Positions 1 through 11,599 of a stretch of DNA of 64,000 nt are shown here, piece after piece. Both the position numbers and the translations under genes were made by a program. Each line of letters starts with the position of its first letter. Within the stretch, counting starts at the first letter, position 1. The notes under the pieces were generated by a model that saw only the letters and a list, made by a program, of their open reading frames with translations, was not told where the DNA came from and did not search any database. The stretch is from Cynocephalus volans (lineage: Eukaryota > Chordata > Mammalia > Dermoptera > Cynocephalidae), in contig NC_084462.1 of NCBI RefSeq assembly GCF_027409185.1, forward strand, positions 82,322,179 to 82,386,178, given 5' to 3'.

Positions 1-1040
1 TGTTGACAGTCTACTGTCCTGAACTAGCCCATATGCTACCACCTGAAAATAAAAGGGCTGGAAATGTTCAAAGGAAGAAATTAAATGATTTGGTGAACAC
101 ATAAAATTTGGTCTCTCCCTCAATCCAGCCTTTTGGTCCCAAATATCCATTCATGTATTCCTCCCTCACACCAACCCATCTCCAAGGGATATAACCCAGA
201 GTCCCATCAAGTCACTGCTTCAAAATGCCAGGTGGCATATAGACCTCTCCATAGGTTTAGATGCGGCTTCTCTTGGTCTGAAGACCTATGAACTAAAAAG
301 ACAATCTACTCCTTCTCCCACACTCACACAAAATATACAATAATAGAAGTGAAGGAGGAAATTGCAAAAAACACTCTTTTAGGAAAGGAAAAGATTGGGA
401 GACACAGCAGTCACTCTTCCATAGCAATTCTGAAATCCTGGTTACAAGACAGTTTGAAAGCTTCCTATATCAGGGTTGAAGAAATTTCCAATCAGGCCCT
501 AACTCTTCTTTTGGAGAGATAATCTCCCTTTTGTTCTCCATGTCCTCTGACTCTGTCCTCTGGGAGGTTTTCCTTGACCATAATCTTCCATGGCCATATC
601 TGGAAGATGTGCTCTCCTTGGAGGATGTATACCTTTCATACTTGGAGAGGCTGGGGGCCAACCAAAGATGGTTTGGGGGCCTCAATAATTAAAACTCATA
701 TAATATGGTTGCATGGTCTCTTTGGCAACACCATTTCCTCCAAAATGTAGTGGTCTTCTAATCCATTTCTTTCTAGTGAGTTCAATATGTCATTAACTAG
801 ACTCAAAGTTTTTTTCTGAGACTGTCTTCGATTGGGTTCTCTAGAAGCAGATCCTGAGAGAGTATTTGTGCACACTGAATTATTAAGAAATGTATTAGGA
901 ACCTTGCATGGTAGTGGGCAAGGAAAAGGAAGCCAAGTGTATCACTCAGGATCTTATTAGGAGATAGAAACGACACCAGTTACTTTAACAGAGAGAATTT
1001 AAAATGAAGAATTGTTAAAGTAAAAAAAGAAAACACTAAA

Positions 1041-1217
1041 TATTATGGAGGTAGCCACTGAAGGAGTTCAGGAATATCATCCCCAAATATAAAGCCTTGA
1101 TATGCTGATTACTTTAAATTGAAGGCACTTGGGGATCAGTACCTGCTGGCAGAGCTTTCTCTGAATTTCTCTTCTCTGTCTTGAGACCACATCCTCAAGA
1201 AAGAATACAATTGGGTG
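1041..1217 (+). repeat. LTR fragment, 5' half, split by a later insertion
   Basis: The stretch containing atcatccccaaatataaagc, and the following AAGGCACTTGGGGATCAG part, is the upstream part of an old endogenous-retrovirus-type LTR. Its downstream part resumes at 4647. A second, uninterrupted copy at about 6720-7435 shows the two halves were once continuous: it reads aaaagaagtgcaattgtc where this copy is broken. I do not assign a family name with certainty; an ERVL-like origin is possible. Confidence 0.6.
1201..1217 (+). repeat. Left target-site duplication of the 3.4-kb insertion
   Basis: AAGAAAGAATACAATTG ends near 1214 here and recurs directly at about 4647-4663. It flanks the block between them. 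The length (17 bp) and the A-rich start fit L1-type endonuclease priming. The boundary is good to within a few bases because the right copy adjoins a GAAA repeat. Confidence 0.7.
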
Positions 1218-2021
1218 TTGAGAGCCATCCTGCTATAGGGAATGGCATGGGAGCCTGAGAGGTAACACCCCTTGTTCAGCTAGGCTGCTAGGGGATCCCG
1301 CGTGTGTGGCATGGCTCCATGGAATTTCCTGTGTGTTTGCCTTTTATTACTTGACAGTTTTCCAAAGTTAAAAAGCCCAACCTTTTGGCTTGGCATGGCT
1401 TTGGGGAATTCCAAGGGCCCTGGAGTTTCTCAAAGGACATGTTAAATATATATCAGAATTAATTGGTTTATTTAAAGGGCATTGTCAGTACTAAAGGTGT
1501 TTTTGATGCATGTTCCCGTATGGGTTGGCTTGATTTAATTTTGTTATTGATCTTTCCTATTAGTGATGTGTGCATTGACCCATTGTGGCTGTGCTCATGC
1601 TCTTGTACTTGTGGAATGAAGTTATGTTGGAATTTTATCCACATCCCCCAGGGAGTCGGTGGGTCTGAGTGCAGTGGTGTTTACAACTAAATGATCACAA
1701 CCTGTTACAGATTTCTTTGTTTTTTCCCCATTCCCACAGTTTCATTCGATTTACCAAGAACATGTTGTTTCCTTAGTAATAATAAGAATGATATAGTGTT
1801 TTTGTTAGCTTGAGTAGGATCATTTAATTTTTCACTTTGTTCCTTGTACTGTTCCCAGAGTCAATTGGCAAGGAAACAGAAAATTTTGTTATAGAGATGG
1901 GTAGGTAAAATAGTAGAGATACATAAAAGGTTTTGATATTAACAGATTTTGTTTAGATTAGTTTAAAGTGTAATTGTTTTTTAATAGTAGTACAAAATAT
2001 AATAGGACATTAGTTAAGTTT

Positions 2022-2191
2022 CTTTTTTTTTTTTTTAAAAGATGACCGGTAAGGGGATCTTAACCCTTGACTTGGTGTTGTGAGCACCACGCTCAGCCAG
2101 TGAGCAAACCGGCCATCCGTATATGGGATCCGAACCCGGGGCCTTGGTGTTATCAGCACCGTACTCTCCCGAGTGAGCCACGGGCCGGCCC
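2022..2191 (-). mobile_element. tRNA-derived two-unit SINE
   Basis: On the minus strand it begins GGGCCGGCCCGTGGCTCACT, continues through a tRNA-like head with GGTTCGGATCC (B-box-like), has a second tRNA-like unit ending ACCGGTCATC, and finishes in an A tail (T run at 2023-2036). Direct repeats TAGTTAAGTTTC at 2011-2022 and 2192-2203 flank it. It is silent retroposon DNA, not a tRNA gene. Confidence 0.9.
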
Positions 2192-2721
2192 TAGTTAAGT
2201 TTCATTATAAAAAATCATGTTATAGACATTGTGATTTTGGTTAAAATTAGAATAATTAATATAAAACACAAAACATTAAATTGTTAAATATAAGTATAAG
2301 TAAGACTTAATAGGAGTTTAGAATATAAGTTTATGTGTAAGTTTAAAAGGTTAAAAATTGTGATTCAGACTGAAAATCTGACGTTTTGAAACTAAACATG
2401 CTGCTATTGTATAGTTTCCTGGCCACAAGCCACAGACTTTGGGGTGAACAATTGATGCATGAGTAGATGTTTTCATCAGAGCATGAGTGCTTTAGAACAT
2501 TTTGACCTTTCTTTTTCAATAGAAATGGAATAAGAAATGTTTGATTAAAAGACAAATCATTATGAAAAAGATTAAGTAAAAAATATAAATAAAGCAAGAT
2601 TCATGTGGTCATTGTCCACACTTGCACTAGACATCTGTGGTCCATGTCTTTCTTTTTTCACCAAATTCACACCACCTCTTCAGGTCCAACGAATACTGTA
2701 GAGCTGGTCTTCAGCAATTGG

Positions 2722-4180
2722 GACTTCTGGTCAAGATGGAGGAATAGATGGTCCCCAGAGTCACTCTCCCCTACAAATCAACAAATTTACAACTATAAAA
2801 AAGCAATGACAGCCAGGCTGGGGCTGCTAGAGCTCAGGGGAAGAGGAGGAGAGACCTACAGAGTGCATGAAGGTGGGAGAAGCCGCAATGAGAGAAAGAA
2901 AAAACTGCTACGACCGTTTCAAATCCCGGCTATTTCCAAGCTGGAGCTGCTGAGCGCATAGAGCAGGAGCTGGCAAAAGCTGCAGCTGTGCCTTTGAGAT
3001 GAAGTTACTTGGAGGCGGCAGGGGAGAAGAGGGCCTTGGTGGCCCCCAGGCCAGCAATACTACTAATAGGGTTCCCATGGACCCACATAGGACTGAGGAG
3101 CCACAACAACTGAAAAAAAGGAGCCACTCAGAGGCCAGTGAGTCATTGCATAGGACCAGAGCATGGCCTGTCCCATGGGAAGTGTTTGGAGCATGGGTGG
3201 TGGGGAAGACGTGCCCACCAGGGGAACACGGGGCATAGCAAGGATGGCTGATTGCCCCCAATCAGTGTAGGACCACTCAGAGGAGACTGGTCAGGAATAT
3301 AGAATTGCAGAGGGTGCAGTTTGATGAAACGACTCAGGTCAGACCAGTGTTTCTAAACAACCCAGGTGCACCAGATTTCACTAGAACTGGAAGTACCTAT
3401 AAAAATCAACCATTAAAACCTGAGCTGCACAAAAAGCCTTTCCTAAGGAACCAGCAGCAAAGCAGCAATTTAGCTCAACCACAGAGCTCAAGTACAGGTC
3501 TCACAGGAAGTTCCCCCATTTTAGAAGTAACCAAAGGACAACAAATTAGTTCCAGTGCAGAGTTTAAGTGGTGGGAACAGCAAATAATCCAACACAGAAC
3601 TGAAAGAAAAAACAAAATACCCACAGACCAGAGACAAAGTTTGATTTTAACTAATAAAGGTCTCATTTCAGCAAAGAACACCTATAACATCTAGAAGGGC
3701 CAGAAGTCCCCTGGGCTACCAAAACAGAAAGCGGGGAGGCCTAGGGGCCTCAGCCATGCCCCCCTACAGGATGTGCAACCAGTCCTGAGGGTAGGGGCCT
3801 CAGGCTTTGGTCACGCCCCACCCCCCCAACATGAGCAACCAGCATAACAACAACCACCGAGCCACTACGTAAAGTGCCCGGGTCTCCCCAGCTGGGGCAG
3901 TGTGGGGCCAGGGTAGAGGGCCTCAGCCACGCCCCCCATACCCACAGCCAGCCCAGCAATGACCACTGAGCTGCAGCAAGAAGGGCCTTGGGTTCCCAAG
4001 CTGGGGAGGTGGTAGGCAAGGGCTTTTGCCACACCCCCAGCAATAACCAAGCCATCACTGGAAGACCCCCCATCTCCCCTGTGGGAATATGGGGGGGTGC
4101 CACAGTCCTCAATCCCACCCCTCCTCCTTCCTCTTTCTTCCGTCACATTTCCTTCCCCTTTCCCCCCTCTCCCTCCCTCC
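2722..4180 (+). mobile_element. L1 5' end and leader-like sequence
   Basis: The start (ggacttctggtcaagatgga, then a rearranged copy of ATAGATGGTCCCCAGAGTCACTC) matches the 5' end of the antisense L1 that ends near 25990, where the complement reads ggcttctggtcaagacagca. L1 leader-like text follows to about 3830. About 350 bases of C-rich, loosely repeated sequence come next. ORFs of 118 and 129 codons in it (2605-2961, 3305-3694) look like chance frames in the leader. No ORF1 or ORF2 follows, so this copy is not a complete element. Confidence 0.6.
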
Positions 4181-4188
4181 AACTGTTC

Positions 4189-4575
4189 TGTAATATATCT
4201 GCAACATCACTAGCACCACTTTAGACAAGCCCAAGTACAAAATGGCACCGCCCACCTCCTCCCCTCCCCTCCCCCTTCCCTTTACCAGAAGCCTCCTGAC
4301 TTAAACAGAAACCCCTTTTGCTTCCGCAAGGACGCTGTTCTCCACCCTGACCCACATTAGCATAATGACCCTCCCTGATGGTATCGCCCAGCTCTTGGCA
4401 CCAACATACCAATATAAGCTCTACCACCCCCACACCTGGTGCTGTCCCCCATTTTCAGGGAAGCCTGAAAATGCTACTTTGAGTGCTACTTTGAGCACAG
4501 CCCAACAGATTTCTTTCTTTAATAAAGCTTGAACAGTACCCGGCATCTTGGCTCACTTTCTTTCACTCTGCAACA
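4189..4575 (+). repeat. Endogenous retrovirus LTR, forward copy
   Basis: It has LTR architecture: a TG start (tgtaatatatctgcaacat), a C-rich U3, a TATA-like aatataag at 4411, AATAAA at 4521-4526 followed by cttgaacagtacccggcatc, and a CA end. A second copy lies inverted at 5328-5690 with the same order of landmarks. No gag, pol or env is attached to it that I can see. The exact ends are good to about 10 bases. Confidence 0.75.
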
Positions 4576-4646
4576 ACGTTATAGAATGTACAAAACATAT
4601 ATTAATAAAATATAAAAAGTAATAAATTAAAAGAAAGAAAGAAAGA

Positions 4647-5035
4647 AAGAAAGAATACAATTGTCCTGGATCCCCTCCACAGCAATCTCATCATCCAGAG
4701 GAGTATCACAAAAAAGAAGACTGGAGGTTAACACCATGCCCAGAGGAACTTTGTTGCAGGCTATCACCTGTTCTTCAGAATCACTCATTCTCTGCCCTAA
4801 ATCATTTACTCTGCCCTAAGTGGCCTACATCCTCTCTCCCTCTCACTTATGAAAAGTGTTTACAAGCCACTAAATTTAAGTGTGTTATTAGGTATTCACT
4901 TTTCTTTTTTGTGATGCCCTGGTGCATGTAATAAATTTGTATGTCTTTTCTCCTGCTAATCTGTTTATTTCATAGACTCTATTGTTGAAACTTTAGAGGA
5001 TAGAGAATATTTTTCTCTTCCCTACACAACTGCTT
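4647..5035 (+). repeat. LTR fragment, 3' half of the split LTR
   Basis: It continues the LTR broken at 1217. Shared stretches with the 6720-7435 copy include agaggaactttgt and tcactcatt. Its end has the form gtaataaatttgtatgtct followed by cttttctcctgctaatctg, and ttttctcttccctacac near 5028. The same 3' layout recurs in the LTR at 16745-17275. Confidence 0.6.
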
Positions 5036-5327
5036 GAAGTACTTACCATTCCTAGAGCTAGGGGAACAAAGAGTACATTTTGGAATCACTAACAGTAGCT
5101 TGGAGGAGTGGCCCCACAAAGTTGAAACTCAGACTTCTGAGAAGGCGGACGGACCACTGAAAAGGGGTCATCGTGCCTGGTTTTGATGTCTTTGTGGGAG
5201 GTACAATGAGAGTAAATCTGCAACTGCTGGGAAAACTGCAAACTGGGTTCAGCCTCTGCTACAAGAATAACTTGTCACTGCTGGAGTGATGAAAAGTTGC
5301 TGGATTTATGACAACAGGAACATAAAG

Positions 5328-5690
5328 CTGAAAGAAAGTGAGCCGAGATGCCGGGTACTGTTCAAGCTTTATTAAAGAAAGAAATCTGCTGGGCTGTGCT
5401 CAGAGTGGCCCAGGGCTGCCCTGAAAATGGCGGACAGCCCCAACAATGGGTTTGCGAGAGTTTATATTAGCTTTTGGGCGTGAAATGTATGGGGGGAGGA
5501 CCATTAGGTTGATGTAACTGGGTGGAGAACTGCACCGATGCAGAAGCCGGAAAGTTGTTTCTAAGTCAGGAGGCTTCTCCTAAAGGGAAAGGGGAGGGGA
5601 GGGGTGGAGGTGGGCGGTGCCATTTTGTACTTGGGCTTGTCTAAGGTGGCGCTGGTTATGTTGCAGATCTATTAAAAGCAAATGGAAGCA
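5328..5690 (-). repeat. Endogenous retrovirus LTR, inverted copy
   Basis: On the minus strand it carries the same landmarks as the 4189-4575 LTR: atctgcaacat, gacaagcccaagtacaaaat, a TATA-like block (tttatatta at 5461 on plus), AATAAA (complement at 5368-5373), then cttgaacagtacccggcatc and a gctcactttctttcag end. The two differ at many positions, so they are separate insertions or old paralogues. Positions 5036-5327 between the split LTR and this one hold nothing I can name. Confidence 0.75.
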
Positions 5691-6262
5691 AACAGAAAGG
5701 AGCAGAGCCCCTTTTCCCTCCAGCCTTCCAGTCTCCCTCTAATGACAGAGCCTATCAGGGAGTAGCTTGCAAAGCACAAATGTGGTTTGTAGATTCCTAG
5801 TCCCCAGAATCACAAAGCCAGAAAAGAAGGGCGGCTTTGGAGCTGAGGTAATAGTTTAACTTGCACATAAACAAGGGTACAACTTTAGGCAAAACCCTAC
5901 AGAGGGTAGCTTTAGCCTGCTCCTACAGGGGAACTCTGGACTGTAAGTTATGCTTCCAAGTTGTTCTCACCCAAGACAGGGAAACTAGAGCTTTCACACT
6001 CCTTCATTTGTCAGTCATTGGTTAAAAGCTGCCCCTGAGGGGATGTAAATTCCCAGGCACTTTCACCTTTGGTCTTTCTTTAAATAGGCAAAGTGGCTCC
6101 AATAGCCTAAGGGCAGTCCTGTGAAAAAAAGCTGCAGATCCTGGCTGTTGGGAGTAACAGCACAGTGAGACTTGAGACAATAGGAGCACTCCCCAAAAGA
6201 TAGATAAATATCAAAGGGTATATAGCTGAAGCACCAATAGTGTTTTGTGGAGATATAGTTCT
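5691..6262. repeat. Probable ERV-internal-like old repeat
   Basis: The text from ggaagcaaacagaaaggagc through aacaagggtacaacttta looks like a dispersed mammalian repeat, probably from the internal part of an old LTR retrotransposon. I recognise the style rather than a family. There is no coding frame of note. Confidence 0.35.
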
Positions 6263-6279
6263 AAAAGCTTCCTTATTTC

Positions 6280-6441
6280 AGGGCCAGCCCCTAGTTCACT
6301 TGGGACAGTGAGGTGCTGATAACATCAAGGCCACGGGTTCGGATCCCTACATAGGGATGGCTGGTTCCCTCACTTGGGAGAGCATGGTGCGGACAACACC
6401 AAGGGTTAAGATCCTGTTACCAGTCATCTTTAAAAAAAAAA
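6280..6441 (+). mobile_element. tRNA-derived two-unit SINE
   Basis: The head gggccagcccctagttcact, a B-box-like GGTTCGGATCC, a second unit and a tail taaaaaaaaaaa show the same family as the 2022-2191 copy. A perfect 17-bp direct repeat AAAAGCTTCCTTATTTC at 6263-6279 and 6442-6458 flanks it. Confidence 0.92.
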
Positions 6442-6719
6442 AAAAGCTTCCTTATTTCTCTTCTTTCTTGACTAAATCTTTCTCTTACTCTCAATTTAAT
6501 AGCTGCTACCTTGAGGCTATCTGAAACAATATGTGTGATATGATCTTTTCCTAAGGATGAGTCTCTTTGTTCAAATTCTACTGAGGATTCCATCCTTGCT
6601 CAAAGCCTTTTAAAATCATATTTCTGTTCAGAATCTACCAGAAGTAGTGCTTTTCAACTCTGCAAAGCCCTCAGATCCTGGACTCTCTCTATTCCCTTTT
6701 ATTTCTATTTATAATGTTG

Positions 6720-7435
6720 GGGCTCAGAGAATGGTACCCCAAAGAATGGTGCTTTGGCATGCTTGAGTACTTGAATTAAAGAATTTGAAAGGGCCTTAGA
6801 GGCTGCCTCAGAACCAAAGACTTTCTAACCTTCTCTTGTGCACCCCCACAAGTGCAGGCTCTCTCTAAGATCCCTTATCTGACTGAGGAAAACTTCTTCC
6901 AAAAGAAGTGCAATTGTCTAAAAACCCCCTCCCTAGGAATCTCATCAAATCACCAGAAAAGATTAACCATCAGAGAAAAGACTTAAAGTTGTCATCACAC
7001 CTAGATAGACTTTGCATCTATTCTTCAAGAGCAGCTTCAAGAGATTACCTTAGAGACTTTATCTGCATAATAAGACAACCTCTGATCACAATGAAGTTCT
7101 GCCCCTCACCTTCCCACAGTTTGTTGCCACTTCACCCAGAGCTCAGAGGAACTTTGTCCCAGGCCATTGTCTATTCTTTGGGCTCACTCATTTCTTGTGA
7201 AAATCATTTGCTACCTCTCAAAGTTGCCTACAACCCCATTTCCCTCTCCCGTATGAAGAGGGTATTTAAGTCCCAGCCATCTGGCCCGTCTTTGAGTCTC
7301 ATATTTCGTATGGCTCCTGTGCACATTTGCACATTAATATGTGTGCCTTTTCTCTTGTTTATCTATCTATCATCAGTTATTTCAGCAGACTCAAAACTTC
7401 AGTGCAGAAAGGGAAATTTTATTTCATCCATACAG
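6720..7435 (+). repeat. Endogenous retrovirus LTR (uninterrupted relative of 1041/4647)
   Basis: It starts around gggctcagagaatggtaccc and ends near gcagaaagggaaattttatt. It aligns in order with the two halves of the split LTR. A 176-codon open frame at 6908-7438 falls wholly inside it and has no recognisable protein features, so I do not call a gene. Positions 7436-8199, after it, hold nothing I can name. Confidence 0.6.
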
Positions 7436-8199
7436 TAAACTGGTTAATCCTGTTCTACACTAATCTCCTTCTGGTAATATCTTGCTAACCATATCGAAAA
7501 TCACCGACATCCATTATTAACGTTGCTTTCTGAACTCTTCTCTTAGAGCTACAAGTTAAATAGATACTGATATGCGTTCTGAGGTATTGTAAGCAACATT
7601 TTAGCTACTGCCTAATATGAATTGTCAGTTGTGTGGCTACACCTGTTTCCTCGATTCTTACCTGACTGCTGTGTGAAGCTAATGCCACATATTTTAGTTT
7701 TTTGTTATGGTAGGCCATAATGTCTATTTTTAATCATGTTTAGTGATTGCAGCTCTTGTAACAACCTTCAAATCTAGTGTCATAATCCAACAAAGGTTTA
7801 TTTATTTTTTTGCTCTAATAAGTCCAGCGAGGATCAGCATGCTGATGTCCTCCATGCAATCATTAAAGAGACCCAGGGTCCTTCCATCTAATGTTGCTGC
7901 CATCCCTTAGCTTCTCAGGGTTCTCTGTGTCCGGTTGCCTGATGTGTGAAAAACAAACAGGAACTATAAATCACTGGAGTTGTAAGGGTCAGGCTTACAT
8001 TGGGCAATTACTGCTTCTGTCTATTTCCACTGGCCAGAAACAGTCATACAGCTTGATCTAGAGGTAAAGGAGCTAGGAAATGTGGGTTTCCTGAGTGCAA
8101 AGAGGAAAATAAGATGGCAAGTATGTATCACTGCCTTTGTCACAGTTAAGATGCTTTCAGTTCCAGGTAACAGGAAACTAAACTCAAATTGGCTTTGTG

Positions 8200-9240
8200 G
8201 GGTAGGAAAAGCTTTTCCCCTACTCTCTTAGGTTCTACAATCAGGGGACTGCAAATTAAACTGAAAAAAGACAGATCAGCAAGAGAAAAGATAGATTTTA
8301 ATCACTTATGTACCTAAGAGAGTTCATAAAGAAATGTGACTCAAGGGGGTGGTTAAAATTTGGAGCTTATATACTGATAAATTGATAAACTTCCCTGAAG
8401 GGGAAGGGGGAAAGACCACTAGAGGGGAAAACAAATGACTTCTTGGGTGGGGGGGAGTGTCGAGCAGAAAGGGCACTTAGAAAACAAATGACTTTTAGGA
8501 AAGACAAATGGGCTCTTTGGAGGATACATGGGAGATATAGCATTGTAACAATGTTTTTTCAAGTGTGGTAATGTAACAGCTTGAACAGAAGTGACTCCAT
8601 TTTTGTTAAACTTCTAATTAAAAAGTTTCTTTTTTTTTTTTTTTCCCCGAGACCGGCGCTCAGCCAGGGAGTGCACCGCTCATCCTTATATAGGATCTGA
8701 ACCTGCAGCGGCGGGAGCGTCGCCGCGCTGCTAGCGCAGCACGCTACCGAGTGCGCCACGGGCTCAGCCCTAATTAAAAAGTTTTTTTTTCTTACTCTTG
8801 TAACCTGAACCACATAGCTTGTAGCTGGACATTAGAATACAATGATTCTTGTTCACATGATTGCTAGAACATAATGGCTTTTGCTCACATTATACACAGA
8901 ATAATTATAGAAGAAATTATTAACCCAGATGGCCATTCTTTACTAACTTATTAACTAGATCCTTTTGAGGTTAACAGGAACTGAATCTGTGACTTGACTT
9001 CATTGAGGATGGTCACCCTGAATCAGTTCCCACCCAAGAAGTTCTTTGATGTTTATCTGCAATTTTATGATTGTGCCTGCACGTCCCTGTTTAGATCACC
9101 ATGAATCAGCGCCCCACCACCTGTCCCTATAAAATCTTTTGGTAAGTCTGGGAAAAGTGGAGATGGTATTTGATTAATAGAATTAACCAGTAAGTCCACC
9201 ATTTCCCCAGGCTGCTGGCTACCTTTCCTTACACCAACAC
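8200..9240 (-). repeat. LTR-like repeats, antisense, with a SINE inside
   Basis: From 8200 the plus strand reads like the complement of an LTR 3' end (ggaaaagcttttcccctact, cagatcagcaagagaaaag). From about 8785 to 9240 another LTR-like stretch has tataaaatc near 9128. The border between the two and their family are uncertain. Positions 9241-11180 hold no feature I can support except possible old repeat text at 9450-9700. Confidence 0.35.
8629..8769 (-). mobile_element. tRNA-derived SINE, shortened GC-rich form
   Basis: On the minus strand it reads gggctgagcccgtggcgcac, then a GC-rich arm (gctagcgcagcg region), GGTTCAGATCC, and a shortened second unit before a poly(A) tail. CTAATTAAAAAGTTT occurs at 8614-8628 and 8770-8784 as target duplication. 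Confidence 0.88.
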
Positions 9241-11282
9241 TTGTCTCTCAATTATTGGCCTCCAGCCAATGTACCTTTGGGATTTTGGTAACAGTAACAA
9301 TTCTCATTATCTTTGATGATGAGTCAATCTTCCTTGGTTGCTCCCTGGATGGGATTTATAACAATTCTTTTGGAAGCTCTGCTTTGAGGAAGATAAGGGA
9401 TTTCAGGAATTTGAATTGTGTTCAGCTCAAAATATTTTTTATGTCACAATGGCATATTCTGAATCCCTTCAGCTTAAACAAAAAAGGGAATTTATTGGCT
9501 CATATAACAAAGAAGTCTGGAGTCAGCATTGGGTTCAGGTTAGGTTTGATTTGGAGGTTTATGATGCTCTCAGAGATTTGCTTCCTTTCCCGCTGATTGA
9601 TTCTCCCAGCCCTCCGTCCTTCATGTGTTAACTTTATTCCCAGTTAGCCCCCTCTTAGTAACAAAGAAAAAAAAAATGATTGTAGCTCTTCCAGTATTCA
9701 TATTCTATTGCTATACCACCCCGAGAAAAAGAAAACTTCTCTTTTCTCTGAAATCTAACAAAAATCCTAGGCTTCACTCTGGCCTCTGAAACAAAAACTG
9801 GTTCAAAGGGTGAGGGTAATTCTGATAGTTTTAGGTCAGTTGGACCATTCTTGGATCTGTTGGGAGGGGATGGGGATAAATTCCACCCAAATTACATGAA
9901 CACAAGGAAGCTGTGGAATAGAAGTTGGGAAATCCCCTATATCCATTATAAAAAGTGTAGAGCATGAGCTCACTAAGGAGAATGAGCTAGAGTGAGAGTA
10001 CAGCAAATAAAAAGGGTTGAAATACAACAAATCAGAGCAAAAAAAAGGTCTTAAAATAAGATGGGAAGGTGTGGACATTGCGTCAAGAGAATCAGGAGAG
10101 TGGTGTTCTAGAAGCCAAGGGAGGAGTTTCAAGGACGGAGTAGTCAAACTCATCCAAATAACTTCCCATGTGCGATTCCATTCTCACCAGGCATCCTTTG
10201 TAACTTGGCTTCTCATGTAAATGTTCTTTTTGTATAAAAATATGTTGACCAGAGTTTTCTGGCCTTCTTGACAGTTATATATTTAATTAAAAACATAAAA
10301 TAAAAAAATAAAAAGATAATAAATTGAAATTTTGGTTTGATCCACTCCCTGGACTTAAATTAGTTTTGGGGACTGGCAACATTATGTTTTTGTGTCTGCG
10401 AACTGAAGACCAGATTCTAGAATACAGAGTGAAATCTTAACTCCACTTTCATACTGTAACATGCTTTGCTTAACCTTTAGGAACTATATTTGAAAAACAA
10501 TGACTTCAAGATTTTGAAATTTTAACTTTCCATGTTTGTTATTTTAATTAGTTTGTCCTTTCCTGCAAACCTTATTTTTAGGGCCAGCAGGAGGGACAGT
10601 TGGGTAAACCCTCCCAGGCCAGTCGGGAGAAGAGTAGGTTACCTGTAGCTAAACCTGGTCTCCAGGGGTGATCCAAGTGGTCTTTGGGGAAAATTAACCC
10701 TGGAGTGACTAGTAATCAAGATGGAGGCTATTGAAATAATAAACACCCGAGAAAAGCTGGGACAGTCTGGACAAGAAGAAACTTAGTTCAAATAGTAAGA
10801 CAGAATTAGTAAGATCCAGTGATTGAAAGGTATGTTTGTTAAGGTGTTAAGGATATGAGGAGGCAAGATTTCAAGTCTTGGTCACTCTTGAGAGCTGGAC
10901 TATTAGTGGTGTCACTGATCTTCTGAGGACAACCGGTAGAGGAAACTTTCCTTAAAGATCAGAATACAATGTTTAGCCAAGTGTTTATGCAAATGATGTC
11001 TTGGCAAGTGTCGTGTAATTTTTTTCTTCTTTTAGTTATTACAGGCTAATATCCATACGGCCCTTACGAATTAAAAGAGACTCAGGCAAAACCGTATATT
11101 TAAAACAAATATGGTAAAATTAGCCAATTATTAAAAGAACCTGACTTTATTCCTTTTTCTCATGTGGTTGACGTCTTCGCCCCTTAGAAACAGAATTTCT
11201 TTTTCATGGCGCCTCTCTTCCCTGATGTTTTTACTTTCCAAGCCTGAGAAGCTGTCACACACAGGGAGGGCCCGGAACTCAC

Positions 11283-11545
11283 GTTACCACGCCTGCTGAT
11301 TCGGTGCAGCTCGGATTTCGGGATCGCCGCCCGGGACGGCGGGCGAACAGTCCCGCACCCACATCCGAGCCTGAGCCCGGGTTCTGGCCCTCGCGCGTTG
11401 CGGGGCGCGGCGGCCTTCGAAGGCCTGCGACTCGGCGCACATGCCGGCGCCCGCCTCTCGCGTCGGTGAGAAGACCGGGAGCCTGGACGCACGGAGGCTG
11501 ACCCGGAGCCTACCCATGAGGCAGCGCGCCGCTGCACGAGAGCCT
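11283..11545 (-). other. TCF12: Putative non-coding exon 1 of TCF12 (5' boundary not determined)
   Basis: On the minus strand the island runs leftwards to aac|gtgagt, a good donor with its GT at 11281-11282. In human, TCF12 exon 1 sits here and is read away from ZNF280D. The start coordinate is a guess from the human spacing. I cannot align this exon from memory, so gene identity rests on synteny and the donor alone. Confidence 0.4.
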
Positions 11546-11599
11546 CCACCCCCCACTTCCAACGGCTCAGCTGCCTGCTCCGCAATGGGAGCCGCGGCC

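Larger units (their letters stand above)
1215..4646 (+). mobile_element. 3.4-kb composite retro-inserted block
   Basis: This block interrupts an LTR and is bounded by a 17-bp direct repeat. It ends in an A-rich tail (aaattaaaagaaagaaag). In order it holds about 0.8 kb of sequence I do not recognise, a reverse SINE (2022-2191), about 0.5 kb of AT-rich sequence, an L1 5' end in sense orientation (from about 2722), GC-rich L1 leader-like sequence, and an LTR (4189-4575) with its AATAAA. The TSD and tail imply target-primed reverse transcription of at least the outermost element. Whether the L1 and LTR parts came in with it or were added later is open, since I see no clear inner duplications for them. 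Confidence 0.6.
1..11282 (-). other. TCF12: Probable first intron of TCF12 (inferred)
   Basis: This stretch lies on the far side of the CpG-island promoter from ZNF280D. In human the gene there, in the opposite orientation, is TCF12, which encodes an E-protein bHLH transcription factor (recalled, not searched). A minus-strand splice donor at 11281-11282 fits transcription leftwards from the island. I looked for the first coding exon of TCF12 on the minus strand and did not find it, so it would lie beyond the window. What I can identify here is repeats, listed separately. Positions 1-1040 show nothing I can name beyond a faint LTR-like stretch near 830-900. Confidence 0.45.

Noticed and set aside
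3305..3694. 129-codon plus-strand frame in the L1 5' leader
   Set aside because: No similarity to L1 ORF1 or to any protein I recognise. It overlaps leader sequence.
6908..7438. 176-codon plus-strand frame
   Set aside because: It lies wholly inside an LTR, has no domain or signal I can see, and is not kept in the related split LTR.
1..11282. First coding exon of TCF12 on the minus strand
   Set aside because: I scanned for its start region and found no match, so it is not annotated here.
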